Shown here one piece after another: positions 1-7,924 of a DNA stretch of 64,000 bases (the stretch's first letter is position 1; every line of letters begins with the position of its first letter). The notes below the pieces were generated by a model that was not told the DNA's origin, made no database searches, and worked only from the letters and a program-made list of their open reading frames with translations. A program made the position numbers and the translations under genes. Where the stretch lies: contig NZ_AVBG01000003.1 in NCBI RefSeq assembly GCF_000770675.1, positions 186,001-250,000 of the forward strand. The letters are read 5' to 3'. Source of the stretch: Pontibacillus chungwhensis BH030062 (lineage in GTDB: Bacteria; Bacillota; Bacilli; Bacillales; BH030062).

Positions 1-82
1 TATGATACACTAAGATTATCTAAGTTTACTGTATAAAGGTTATTTATTTACGAGGTTTTAATAGTGAAAGGAGGAATAGAAG

Positions 83-274
83 ATGTTCTCAAAAAAATAC
101 ATGGGAATTGTTATTACAATTATCGGTGCAGTTATACTTATGGTTAGAGCAACTTTCCTATATTCCACTGTATATGCACAGATATTTCAAATAATAGGTC
201 TTATTTTATTTTTTGGTGGTGGAATACTTATTCCTGATTTTACAGGTGTACATAAACAAAAAAAAGAACAATAA
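83..274 (+). CDS. Small two-helix membrane protein, unknown function
   Basis: This 63-residue protein has two hydrophobic segments (about residues 8-27 and 33-52) separated by a short polar stretch, and a lysine-rich tail, so it is probably an inner-membrane hairpin protein with a cytoplasmic C-terminus. An ideal ribosome site (AAAGGAGG, 8 nt before ATG) and a terminator right after the stop show a real single-gene unit. I do not recognise the family. Nothing in the sequence points to a partner, because the next gene is convergent. Confidence 0.7.
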   Translation: MFSKKYMGIVITIIGAVILMVRATFLYSTVYAQIFQIIGLILFFGGGILIPDFTGVHKQKKEQ

Positions 275-300
275 ACTTTGCGGATGACAATAAACCAAAT

Positions 301-331
301 ATAACTTCCTTTTGTGGAAGTTATATTTTTT
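301..331 (+). terminator. Intrinsic terminator of the small membrane protein gene
   Basis: ATAACTTCC pairs with GGAAGTTAT around a 6-nt loop, followed by a T-rich run. Confidence 0.85.
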
Positions 332-372
332 TCTATAAATATCAACATTGAACTTTAACAGAGCCTTTAATT

Positions 373-401
373 AAAAAACCTGAAGCAACTCATGCTTCAG
401 G
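373..401 (-). terminator. Terminator of the BCCT transporter gene
   Basis: Stem CCTGAAGC/GCTTCAGG with a 7-nt loop; on the minus strand it is followed by six T residues. Confidence 0.85.
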
Positions 402-438
402 CTCTCTTCTCATATCCACCCTACTCCTCACGTTCCTG

Positions 439-2058
439 TTACACGTGGGTTTCATCTGGTCCTTTTTTCTTCTTCTTTTTCTTTCTCACCCTTTTTACAT
501 CTTCAAAATCAATGTGGATGGCTTTTGGTTCATATTCACCTGCATCTTTAATATCACCAGTTGAAGCCCTCATAAAGGAAATGGCAAGCAAAATCATAAT
601 AAATATGAGCGGAAATCCTCCCACAATACTTGCCGTTTGCAGCGCCGATAATCCCCCCAGGAACATAAGAACAAGCGGCATAAGGCATAGTGCAAAGGCC
701 CAGAATAAGCGGTTCCATCGTAAAGGTTCCCCTTCTACCTCATTTTGAACAACAGAAGCTAGAATGTAGGAGCTTGAATCAAATGTAGTAGCTAAGAAGA
801 TCACAGACAGGATGGTGAATAAGGCAACCATGACAAAAGATAATGGTAAAGTGCCTATTACATCAATAATCGCTTTAGCAGGTTCGTTATTTTCGAGAAC
901 AGAAATGGTATCAAACTTCCCAGTTAGCTGCAAGTGTAAACCATAGTTACCAATGACCCCAAAGAATAGAATACTACCCGTAGAACCGTATGCAATTGTA
1001 CCGAGTACCATTTGCTTTAGCGTACGCCCTCTTGAAATCTTAGCTACAAACAACCCAACAAATGGTGCATATACAAGCCACCATGCCCAGTAGAAAATCG
1101 TCCAACTCTCCGGAAAACCTGTACGATCATATGGACCTAAGCTGTTATAAGGCTCTGTCCACGTGCTCATTCTAAAGAAGTTATCAAATATCAATCCGAT
1201 ACTATTCAGCGTAGTCTCAGCGATAAACTGAGTAGGGCCAAAAACGAATACAAACGCAATTAGGAAAATCGATCCCCATAAGTTTATATCGCTTAACACT
1301 TTGATCCCTTTATTTAATCCGACATAAGCACTGACAGCGAAGATTGTTGTACACACCAGTAATACAATCGTTTTAACAAACAAGCTTACTTGAAGACCAA
1401 ATAAATTCTCCAGGCCATAAGCAATCATAGGCGTTCCAAGAGCAAGTGTCGTCGCTGCTCCGCCTATTAACCCAAACATAAACAAGATATCAATCAAGTT
1501 CCCAACAGGCGTATCTGCCAACTTACCGATTACAGGTCTGGTGGCCTCACTGATCTTCAATACTGGCTTTTTACGCACATAATAGAAATAGGCAATCGTT
1601 AAAGCTGGCAACGAATACATCCCCCATGCAATAGGACCCCAGTGAAACATTCCATAAGAGCTTGCCCATAAAACCGCTTCTTCTGTCCCTTGTTCTATCC
1701 CAAATGGCGGGCTTTGATAGTAATAAGCCCATTCAATTGTAGACCAATATAAAATACTTGCTCCAATACCTGCACAAAAAATCATCCCCGCCCATGAGAA
1801 GTTGTTAAATTCAGGCTCCTCATCCATCTCCCCTAGTTTGATTTTGCCTTTTTCACTAAAAGAGACATAGAGCATAAAGAATAAGATTCCAAGACCTGCT
1901 ATTAGATAGACAACTCCAAGGCGCCTGGTCATAAATTCATTCGCAAGGTTGACAACCTTGTTGCCCGATTCCGGAAAGACAACTAGCGGAACAGAAACTG
2001 CCAATAATAAAACAAGTGCACCAATAAACGTTGGCCAATCAATTTGTTTAAATTTCAT
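439..2058 (-). CDS. BCCT family transporter (betaine/carnitine/choline type)
   Basis: A 539-residue carrier with about 12 membrane helices, close to the usual length of BCCT symporters, which import quaternary ammonium osmolytes with Na+ or H+. The family signature WTIFYWAWW lies near residue 315, and the unwound-helix glycine segment CAGIGAS with an aromatic-rich WSTIEWAYYY stretch lies near residues 97-113. The C-terminus ends in a lysine run (seven Lys), as in osmosensing BCCT tails. The start is the ATG at 2058, placed 9 nt after AAGGAG; the GTG two codons upstream is too close to it. Substrate cannot be fixed from sequence; the IEW..YY region differs from the usual OpuD/BetP motif as I recall it. 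A Fur box overlaps the promoter, which is unusual for this family. Confidence 0.9.
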   Translation of the reverse strand: MKFKQIDWPTFIGALVLLLAVSVPLVVFPESGNKVVNLANEFMTRRLGVVYLIAGLGILFFMLYVSFSEKGKIKLGEMDEEPEFNNFSWAGMIFCAGIGASILYWSTIEWAYYYQSPPFGIEQGTEEAVLWASSYGMFHWGPIAWGMYSLPALTIAYFYYVRKKPVLKISEATRPVIGKLADTPVGNLIDILFMFGLIGGAATTLALGTPMIAYGLENLFGLQVSLFVKTIVLLVCTTIFAVSAYVGLNKGIKVLSDINLWGSIFLIAFVFVFGPTQFIAETTLNSIGLIFDNFFRMSTWTEPYNSLGPYDRTGFPESWTIFYWAWWLVYAPFVGLFVAKISRGRTLKQMVLGTIAYGSTGSILFFGVIGNYGLHLQLTGKFDTISVLENNEPAKAIIDVIGTLPLSFVMVALFTILSVIFLATTFDSSSYILASVVQNEVEGEPLRWNRLFWAFALCLMPLVLMFLGGLSALQTASIVGGFPLIFIMILLAISFMRASTGDIKDAGEYEPKAIHIDFEDVKRVRKKKKKKKGPDETHV

Positions 2059-2122
2059 GTACACGATCTCCTTTTTGTAACTGTATGCCTTTATCTTGAG
2101 CGAAGGAGGTTTTTTTATTCTC

Positions 2123-2152
2123 TTTATAAACGATAACGATAATCATTATCAA
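2123..2152 (-). promoter_or_regulatory. Predicted sigma-A promoter of the BCCT transporter
   Basis: On the minus strand TTGATA (2147-2152) and TATAAA (2123-2128) are separated by 18 bp. The implied leader to the ATG is about 58 nt. Confidence 0.6.
2132..2151. promoter_or_regulatory. Fur box overlapping the BCCT promoter
   Basis: GATAACGATAATCATTATC at 2132-2150 matches 18 of 19 positions of the classical Fur consensus, and 2137-2151 matches 14 of 15 positions of the Bacillus 7-1-7 form. It covers the spacer and part of the -35 of the minus-strand promoter, so Fur binding should block transcription of the carrier when iron is plentiful. Confidence 0.75.
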
Positions 2153-2286
2153 TAACATTACCTGTGTGGGTTTACACATACCTGCTACCGTGTTACCTTA
2201 TCATGTGGAAGGAAAGAAAACTCGATTGTTCAACATTTTAGAATAAACGCATGGAACGAATAGATTTTGCGCAATTGCATGTAAAC

Positions 2287-2324
2287 AAGCCATTTATCCC
2301 TTTTAGGAAAACATGGCTTTTTTT
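2287..2324 (+). terminator. Plus-strand terminator-like hairpin upstream of the first 3D gene
   Basis: AAGCCAT/ATGGCTT with a long internal loop is followed by a T run on the plus strand. No plus-strand gene ends before it, so it closes either a leader transcript or a short unassigned RNA. Confidence 0.5.
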
Positions 2325-2358
2325 CATGCCTCCCAATGAAATTTAAGGAGGAACTTAT

Positions 2359-2898
2359 ATGAATAACGTCATTAAGTCATTGGTAGCGCCCCTTATCGCT
2401 TTTGGAATCTTTGCATTTGGATTACCTTCTGTACAAGCTGATGAAAAAGCAAACGTTGAGAAGAAACAAACCGATCTACAAGAGGAAAGTCCTGTTCATG
2501 GCGCTTCTCTTCCTATAAAGGAAATAGAAGTAGACAAGAAGAAGACCGAATTTGCCCTTTATGATACAAAAGAGAAAGAAGAGCAATCACCTTCAAACGT
2601 AGAACGCACTGTTCACGTTGAGGCTACAGCTTACACCGCTCACTGTGATGGCTGCATTGGGATTACAAAAACGGGAATTAATTTACTTGAGAACCCTAAT
2701 AAGAAAGTCATTGCTGTAGACCCTGATGTAATTCCACTAGGATCAGAAGTGTACGTTGAAGGATATGGACGTGCAATCGCTGGTGACATCGGCAGTGCGA
2801 TTCAGGGGAACCGTATCGACTTATATATGAAGGATCATAATGATGCTATCGACTACGGACGTCGTCAGAATGTTAAAGTAGAAATCATATCCTCATAA
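2359..2898 (+). CDS. Exported 3D-domain protein (putative cell-wall hydrolase)
   Basis: 179 residues: a signal peptide (about 1-27, ending VQA), a charged low-complexity linker (about 28-85), then a 3D domain (about 86-179). The three aspartates that name the domain are visible at D121 (AVDP), D143 (GDIG) and D154 (RIDLY), plus a CxGCxG motif near residue 96. The fold is the double-psi barrel of MltA-type lytic transglycosylases and of YocH in B. subtilis, so a peptidoglycan-cleaving role outside the cell is likely. It lacks the LysM repeats of YocH, so wall binding must come from elsewhere. The AAGGAGG site fits the ATG. A paralogue lies at 6555. A terminator-like hairpin lies just upstream. 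Confidence 0.85.
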   Translation: MNNVIKSLVAPLIAFGIFAFGLPSVQADEKANVEKKQTDLQEESPVHGASLPIKEIEVDKKKTEFALYDTKEKEEQSPSNVERTVHVEATAYTAHCDGCIGITKTGINLLENPNKKVIAVDPDVIPLGSEVYVEGYGRAIAGDIGSAIQGNRIDLYMKDHNDAIDYGRRQNVKVEIISS

Positions 2899-2928
2899 AA
2901 AAAGCTCCCTAGTAAGGGAGCTTTTTTA
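2898..2928 (+). terminator. Terminator of the 3D-domain gene
   Basis: AAAGCTCCCT (2901-2910) pairs with AGGGAGCTTT (2915-2924), followed by T residues. Confidence 0.9.
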
Positions 2929-2980
2929 TGATACATATTTCTATTGATGAGATCCATCCTACTATATAGGAGGTGCTATC

Positions 2981-3184
2981 ATGAAGGATCACCATAAAGA
3001 TACCAATCAACCAACATTCGATGAGTTGAGTGACCGTTTTATTGGAGAAGCAGCTAAGCAGCCTTCCCTATCTATGAAGACCAACCTAGACCCAAAAGAT
3101 GTCACCAAAGACAACCCATATTTCGATAAAAAGAAAAAGCACACACCAGAAGAAATCGAAACATTTAAGAAATTCTTTCAGTAA
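2981..3184 (+). CDS. Small acidic/lysine-rich soluble protein, unknown
   Basis: 67 residues, hydrophilic throughout, with no signal or membrane segment. The C-terminal half is rich in Lys, Asp and Glu (DPKDVTKDNPYF, then a KKKK run and a short EEIETFKKFF helix). A strong ribosome site (AGGAGG, 7 nt before ATG) supports translation. I do not recognise the family. It stands alone between two terminators, so its context gives no function. Confidence 0.6.
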   Translation: MKDHHKDTNQPTFDELSDRFIGEAAKQPSLSMKTNLDPKDVTKDNPYFDKKKKHTPEEIETFKKFFQ

Positions 3185-3261
3185 AAGAAGTTTGTAGTCA
3201 CAAACATAAGCAGACGTCCGCTAAGGTAAGATAAGGACACCTTTCCTGATCTTACAAGCAC

Positions 3262-3292
3262 AAAAAATCCCGTCACTATGGACGGGATTTTT
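3262..3292. terminator. Bidirectional terminator after the M24 peptidase gene
   Basis: AAATCCCGTC/GACGGGATTT with a 6-nt loop; A run on one side and T run on the other. Confidence 0.85.
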
Positions 3293-3293
3293 A

Positions 3294-4394
3294 TTAATCA
3301 ATGATTTGAAGATCTTTAGGAAATTTCGTCAATGTTTCAAAACCATTTTCAGTAATGAGCACATCATCTTCTATTCGAACTCCACCCACTGAAGGGTCAT
3401 AGATACCAGGTTCGAGGGTGTAGGTCATCCCCACTTTCAGTTCATCTTCATTTAGATGACTCATGGATGGGAATTCATGCACGTTAATACCAAGTCCATG
3501 TCCGATACGGTGAGGGAATAGTTGACCGAATCCTGCTTTTTCAATGACATCACGAGCAATTTGATCCAAGTCACCGATTCTAGTCCCCGGCTTACTAATG
3601 TTAAGAGACGCAAGCTGAGCTTCTAGAACGGTTTCGTAGATCTCTCGTTGTTGTTCAGATACGGTGCCATATACAAAAGTTCTTGTTATATCGGATGTGT
3701 ACCCTTCTAATACCACCCCTAAATCAAATAGAACAAAGTCGCCTTTTTGCAGTGTACGATCTCCTGGATTTCCGTGTGGCTGACCCGATTTCTCTCCAAA
3801 AAGAACCATTGTAGAGAAAGACATTTCACGAATACCTTTTTTCTTTAATTCATATTCAATTTTAGCGAGAACTTCCATCTCGGTTACGCCTTCGCGAAGC
3901 GCTTCAACGCCTACTTTAACCCCATAGTCAGCCATTTCAGCTGCCCGGCGCATGATGTTTATTTCGTTCTCATCTTTTACAACACGCATGAGGTTAATCG
4001 CCTCTTCAACCGATTGCGATGTAGCACTTGGGAATAGACTTAGAAGAGCTTGGCTTCTATTAAACGTTAAAACGTCTTGTTCAAAAGCGAACCGTTCAAC
4101 CGATTTTAGTGAGCGTTTTAGAAGAGCAGCTCTCACCATTTCCCATGGGTCCTCATGGTCTGCATAGCCAAGTACTTCATACGGCCATCCAGCATCTTTC
4201 ACTTGGCCTGCTTCCATACCCGGAACGATAAAGAGTGGTTCAGCTTCCTGAAATACAAAGAGTCCCATTAACCTCTCATGTGGATCTGTATGGAAATCCG
4301 TTAGATAAAATACATTTTCTGTAGAGTTGAAGAAAGTAACGTCAACTGACTCTTTCTCCATCCACTCTGTTAATTGTTGTAAGCGTTGCTTCAT
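3294..4394 (-). CDS. M24 family Xaa-Pro peptidase
   Basis: 366 residues, the usual length for Bacillus Xaa-Pro dipeptidase/aminopeptidase P-like enzymes of the pita-bread fold. An N-terminal creatinase-like domain (about 1-135) precedes the catalytic domain. All five metal ligands are visible: D224 (FDLG), D235 (SDITRT), H299 (IGHGLG), E328 (LEPGIY) and E342 (RIEDD). It should cleave peptides with proline at the second position in the cytoplasm using two metal ions. It follows the sodium:solute symporter gene by 13 nt in the same operon, so the pair may take up and process a proline-containing or amino-acid substrate. The exact specificity is not decidable from sequence. Confidence 0.88.
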   Translation of the reverse strand: MKQRLQQLTEWMEKESVDVTFFNSTENVFYLTDFHTDPHERLMGLFVFQEAEPLFIVPGMEAGQVKDAGWPYEVLGYADHEDPWEMVRAALLKRSLKSVERFAFEQDVLTFNRSQALLSLFPSATSQSVEEAINLMRVVKDENEINIMRRAAEMADYGVKVGVEALREGVTEMEVLAKIEYELKKKGIREMSFSTMVLFGEKSGQPHGNPGDRTLQKGDFVLFDLGVVLEGYTSDITRTFVYGTVSEQQREIYETVLEAQLASLNISKPGTRIGDLDQIARDVIEKAGFGQLFPHRIGHGLGINVHEFPSMSHLNEDELKVGMTYTLEPGIYDPSVGGVRIEDDVLITENGFETLTKFPKDLQIID

Positions 4395-4408
4395 TCTTTA
4401 CACTCTCC

Positions 4409-5815
4409 CTAAGCTGATTTTGAAAGGTCAGATGAATGCCTCTCTGTACTTAGAGTAACGATGATTAAGAATAGAATCGCTACCGGTACAGCAATAACTA
4501 CACTGTTAAGGTCAAATGGCTTTTGCAAGACTACTTCCCATACTAGTGTCGATGTCACACCGGCGAGCATAGATGAGATACCACCTGCAGCTGTTACGCG
4601 TTTCCAGAAGAATACCGCTAGAACCGCTGGCGTTATACCCGCTCCATATACGGTGTAGGCATACATTTGTACAGCTAGCACACTTGGGAAGTACGTAATA
4701 ATGACAAATGCCAGAATTCCCAATAGAACAATAAAGCCTTTTGTAATACGCAGTTGCTTCTCATCAGACGCTTTAGGATTGATATAGTTTCTATATATAT
4801 CATACGTTAGATTGGTCGCTGCTGAAAGTAAATAAGAATTCCCTGTCGTGATAATGAAGGAAGCTGCTGCAGCAAGTAAAATCCCCCCGATTGCTACAGG
4901 CATCACTGTGGTCGTTGCCATTAGTGCCATACCTGGATCAATTCCAGGGAATAGTGATCTTGAAGCAAATGCAATAAGAGAAATAGCAGGTGAAATAACG
5001 ATCATCGCTATTAGCCAACCAATTTGGGCTTTTTTAGAGGACTGATCACTCTTAGATGATGCCAACCGTTGGTACATGTTCTGATCACCTAATAATAAGA
5101 AGAGGGACGGAAGTAAATAACCGAGTAGTTGGATTGTTGATAGTCCACCTGTATTACTCATATGAGACTCAGGTACATTTTGAACAATCTCTCCCCAGCC
5201 CCCAGCTATGATAAAGATTGTCGGCACCGTGATGAGTAAACCTCCTACCATAAGAAAGCCACTTAACGCATCCGTTTGTGAAACAGAGCGCAAGCCCCCG
5301 ATCATAGCTAAGAAAATAATTAAACCTGCACCAATCATAGTACCTGTTTCAACCGTCATTCCAGTTGTCAGATTTAAAATGAAGCCAAAGCCTTTCATCT
5401 GATAAGAAACGATTCCTACATAAGCTAAAATAATTATTACGCTTGCTATATTACGTGCAGACTTTCCATACTTAGCTTCCAAAATTCCAGATACCGTATA
5501 TTTACCAAACGCACGGATTTTCGGAGCTACGATATAAAGCATAATGATACCAAATAGTGTCGGAACCATTAACATAAAGGATGGAATGATCCCATAGCTG
5601 AATGCCATGGACGTTTCCCCTCCTGAGATACTTCCACTTCCTGTCCAGGTAGCGAGAAGTGTTCCCATTAATACGAAAGGCCCCAAGCTCTTACCTGCGA
5701 GGACGAAATCCTCTGTTCCAGACACTTTCTTCGACATGAATACCCCAATTCCTATCATAAGAAGGGCATATAATCCAATAAACCATAATAATGTTGGATC
5801 TTGTTGTAGTTCCAT
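4409..5815 (-). CDS. Sodium:solute symporter (SSS family)
   Basis: 468 residues with about 13 predicted membrane helices, typical of SSSF carriers such as PutP and PanF, which drive uptake of proline, pantothenate or similar solutes with Na+. Recognisable segments include TGSGSISGGETSMAFSYG (about residues 57-75) and LLLGDQNMYQRLASSKS, which resembles the conserved QR..A region of the family. I chose the ATG at 5815, 12 nt after AGGAGAGG; the open frame runs 47 codons further upstream but without a ribosome site. The downstream M24 Xaa-Pro peptidase gene is transcriptionally coupled. Substrate unknown; proline or a proline-containing peptide is an inference from that partner. Confidence 0.85.
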   Translation of the reverse strand: MELQQDPTLLWFIGLYALLMIGIGVFMSKKVSGTEDFVLAGKSLGPFVLMGTLLATWTGSGSISGGETSMAFSYGIIPSFMLMVPTLFGIIMLYIVAPKIRAFGKYTVSGILEAKYGKSARNIASVIIILAYVGIVSYQMKGFGFILNLTTGMTVETGTMIGAGLIIFLAMIGGLRSVSQTDALSGFLMVGGLLITVPTIFIIAGGWGEIVQNVPESHMSNTGGLSTIQLLGYLLPSLFLLLGDQNMYQRLASSKSDQSSKKAQIGWLIAMIVISPAISLIAFASRSLFPGIDPGMALMATTTVMPVAIGGILLAAAASFIITTGNSYLLSAATNLTYDIYRNYINPKASDEKQLRITKGFIVLLGILAFVIITYFPSVLAVQMYAYTVYGAGITPAVLAVFFWKRVTAAGGISSMLAGVTSTLVWEVVLQKPFDLNSVVIAVPVAILFLIIVTLSTERHSSDLSKSA

Positions 5816-6439
5816 AAGTTTTAGTTTCCTCTCCTGCTTGATCATTTTGATTTGACTAAATCTGTTAGCTTTAAGCGTATACTTACGCGCGCTACTTATG
5901 TGAACTGAGTTGTGATTAAGAATTGCTGTTTTCTGATCCGGATCTGTAGAAAACAAAACGAAGATTAATAATTAGAGGGATCAGGTTAAACTAACCTAAT
6001 CAAAGTGGTACTCTTGCTTATGTCTTCGCTTCACATAAGAACAATTGTTAATAAATCTACCATAATTTTTTGAAAAGCAAAAATGCCTTTATAACAGCGT
6101 TTCTTAATGATTTTAGACCATTTATAAGACTTACCATTTATTTACACCTTCGTTCATTTCATTCATTATGCACATTCCAGAAGTTTTTTTATTGATACAA
6201 ATATTCTGAATCATATTCTGTCCCCCGAAAATAAATGATCTAAATTACCCATAAAACACAAAAAGTATATAGTCCTTTTATACCACATAATAAAATTTGG
6301 TTTAACACTAAATATCTCGTCTAACCCTCGGGCTCACCCATTTTTTCCCTAAACTCTACTTTCTTTTCACCCAATATTTTCAGCATATAGTTCGTTCGAG
6401 AATTAAGGCTACATTGAAGCCACAATCTTAAGCAATGTC

Positions 6440-6456
6440 TGTTACAAAACTGACAT
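6440..6456 (+). promoter_or_regulatory. Possible WalR-like direct repeat
   Basis: TGTTAC-N5-TGACAT resembles the WalR pattern (TGTWAH-N5-TGTWAH), with the second half matching only 4 of 6. It was noted because the related yocH gene of B. subtilis is a WalR target. Weak evidence. Confidence 0.25.
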
Positions 6457-6517
6457 GTTTGACACGGGTTTGACTTATAAATGTCATCGTTCTTTAATGG
6501 GGTTTTAGCACTAGACC

Positions 6518-6526
6518 TGCTATACT
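6518..6526 (+). promoter_or_regulatory. Extended -10 promoter of the second 3D-domain gene
   Basis: TGCTATACT is an extended -10 box 28 nt before the ATG. An alternative is TTGACT-N17-TTTAAT at 6470-6498. Confidence 0.5.
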
Positions 6527-6554
6527 CATCTCAGATACTAAAGGAGGGTGATTG

Positions 6555-7118
6555 ATGATGAAAACCATCATGATGCCAGCGATCTTGTTCCTCATTGCCT
6601 TTGGATTTATAAATATTCTTATTTCAAATCATCAAGTTGTACAAGCTCAGTCAGTAGAGATGAAAGAACAACATCAAGAAGATCCTACACTACTTTATCA
6701 AAATCATGACATAAATAAACAAATCACATTAAAAGAGAAAAAAGGAGTTTCCAGGTTCCTAAAAACTCCAGTTCAAGCACATACCTCTTCAGAAAAGGGA
6801 CAAGCAATTGAATCAAAGAAAGCATACAAAAAAGAGATTACAGTAGAAGCTACTGCCTATACAGCTTATTGTGAAGGTTGTAGCGGCATAACCAGAACTG
6901 GAATCAACTTATTAGAGAACCCAAATTTAAAAGTCATTGCCGTTGATCCAAATGTGATTCCATTAGGTACAAAAGTTTATATAGAAGGATATGGAACAGC
7001 TGTAGCAGGGGATATCGGAAGTGCAATTAAAGGGAACCGAATCGATATCTATATGAAGAATAAAGAGGACGCTTTGGATTACGGGAGAAGGACAATAAAG
7101 ATTAAAATCATATCTTAA
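6555..7118 (+). CDS. Exported 3D-domain protein, paralogue of the gene at 2359
   Basis: 187 residues with an N-terminal signal or anchor segment (about 6-28, then VVQAQ), a charged linker (about 33-93) and a 3D domain (about 94-187). Catalytic-type aspartates are D131 (AVDP), D153 (GDIG) and D164 (RIDIY); the CxGCxG motif is CEGCSG. The domain is very close to that of the 2359 protein, while the linker differs in length and sequence, which indicates an old duplication with a free linker. Role inferred as peptidoglycan turnover at the cell surface. The start is the ATG at 6555, 7 nt after AGGAGG; a TTG one codon upstream is too close. Single-gene transcription unit. Confidence 0.83.
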   Translation: MMKTIMMPAILFLIAFGFINILISNHQVVQAQSVEMKEQHQEDPTLLYQNHDINKQITLKEKKGVSRFLKTPVQAHTSSEKGQAIESKKAYKKEITVEATAYTAYCEGCSGITRTGINLLENPNLKVIAVDPNVIPLGTKVYIEGYGTAVAGDIGSAIKGNRIDIYMKNKEDALDYGRRTIKIKIIS

Positions 7119-7124
7119 CTTATT

Positions 7125-7151
7125 GGGAGGACACTTTTGTTCTCCCTTTTT
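7125..7151 (+). terminator. Terminator of the second 3D-domain gene
   Basis: GGGAG.ACA/TGT.CTCCC stem followed by TTTTT. Confidence 0.85.
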
Positions 7152-7254
7152 ACATGGTTAGCGGTCACTTAACCTAGTGCCTGCAGACACGCCTAAAAGA
7201 GGGCACAAAAAAACACCCTTCTCTTGAACGGTGGTCTAGTTTAAATAAAATATG

Positions 7255-7347
7255 TAAAAGAAAGTGCCTGCTTGATCTTATACTGGTATAACGAGCAAGA
7301 TGTAACTTTCTATGAATCGGGTTCATCGCTACACAGGCACTTCTTTA
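7255..7347. other. Possible three-way-junction structured element
   Basis: An outer helix (AAAGTGCCTG at 7261-7270 with CAGGCACTT at 7334-7342, extended through a one-base bulge by AAAG/CTTT) encloses two inner hairpins: CTTG...TTATA-CTGG-TATAA...CAAG at 7271-7299, and ATGAA/TTCAT at 7312-7326. It lies directly downstream of the small minus-strand gene at 7390, so it could be that gene's 3' end, a separate RNA, or a small repeat element. Strand not decidable. Confidence 0.4.
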
Positions 7348-7389
7348 GTTTTCGTAAGCATGAATGTAGAATCCTTCCTTATTGGTTAC

Positions 7390-7542
7390 TTATTTTTTCT
7401 TTTTCTTTTTTGCTCTGGCTCCCATCTTTCCTTTTTTAGCAGCGTTTGTGTTCTGAGTTGTAGTGTTGCTTGCTGTTAGCTCCTGGCTGTTTTGATAGTC
7501 TTTCTCGAATAGCTCGCGAGCTTTTGAAAACATGATGGTCAT
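7390..7542 (-). CDS. Small protein with lysine-rich C-terminus, unknown
   Basis: A 50-residue frame, MTIMFSKARELFEKDY at the N-terminus, a polar Asn/Thr/Gln middle, and a very basic tail (KKGKMGARA then six Lys). The ribosome site AAGGAGGG lies 7 nt before the ATG, about as strong as any in the window, so I regard it as a real gene despite its size. The basic tail suggests nucleic-acid or membrane-surface contact, which is inference only. A second ATG three codons in is an alternative start. I do not recognise the family. Confidence 0.65.
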   Translation of the reverse strand: MTIMFSKARELFEKDYQNSQELTASNTTTQNTNAAKKGKMGARAKKKKKK

Positions 7543-7883
7543 AGTGTGACCCTCCTTAATAATTTCTTACAAAAGCATTTCCCTGCATTTCCAGAGCTAA
7601 AACTTCCGTTTACAATTTTCATTGTACTCCCTGAAACCTGCATTTGTAAATGATAAAACTACATTTTTATTAATAATCATTTTAAACTGTACAGATTAAA
7701 TTACATGTATAACCTGATTTTTTTATCCCTCTTTGTTACTGTCATTTCAGTGGTTTTAGATACTTTCTCAATCCGTAATATTTTTGTCATAAATCATTGA
7801 ATCTATTCTCAATTAGAAGAACCTTTTTCCACATTAAAGCATTAAAAGAATCACGATAAATTATCTTCTTTTTTTATAAAATT
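7543..7883. other. AT-rich non-coding stretch
   Basis: No gene or clear structure was seen. At 7834-7846 TTAAAGCATTAAA resembles the first third of the 37-bp repeat unit found at 24.1, 42.8 and 44.6 kb, without its GGTGTCTGGCAC core. Confidence 0.4.
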
Positions 7884-7919
7884 AAAAGAACCTGGCATCC
7901 AAATTATGTCAGGTTCTTC
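7884..7919 (-). terminator. Terminator of the ydaG-like gene
   Basis: AAGAACCTG (7886-7894) pairs with CAGGTTCTT (7910-7918); a T-rich stretch follows on the minus strand. Confidence 0.85.
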
Positions 7920-7924
7920 CATTT

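Larger units (their letters stand above)
5816..6554. other. 740-bp non-coding region between symporter and second 3D gene
   Basis: AT-rich, with no credible gene on either strand. Two palindromes lie near the symporter promoter side: AGGTTA-N3-TAACCT (5983-5997) and CTTATGT-N9-ACATAAG (6017-6039); either could be an operator. The right end holds the promoter of the second 3D-domain gene. Confidence 0.5.

Noticed and set aside
392-748. 118-codon plus-strand frame opposite the BCCT gene
   Set aside because: Antisense to the lysine-rich end of a clear transporter gene; phenylalanine run mirrors the lysine codons; no ribosome site.
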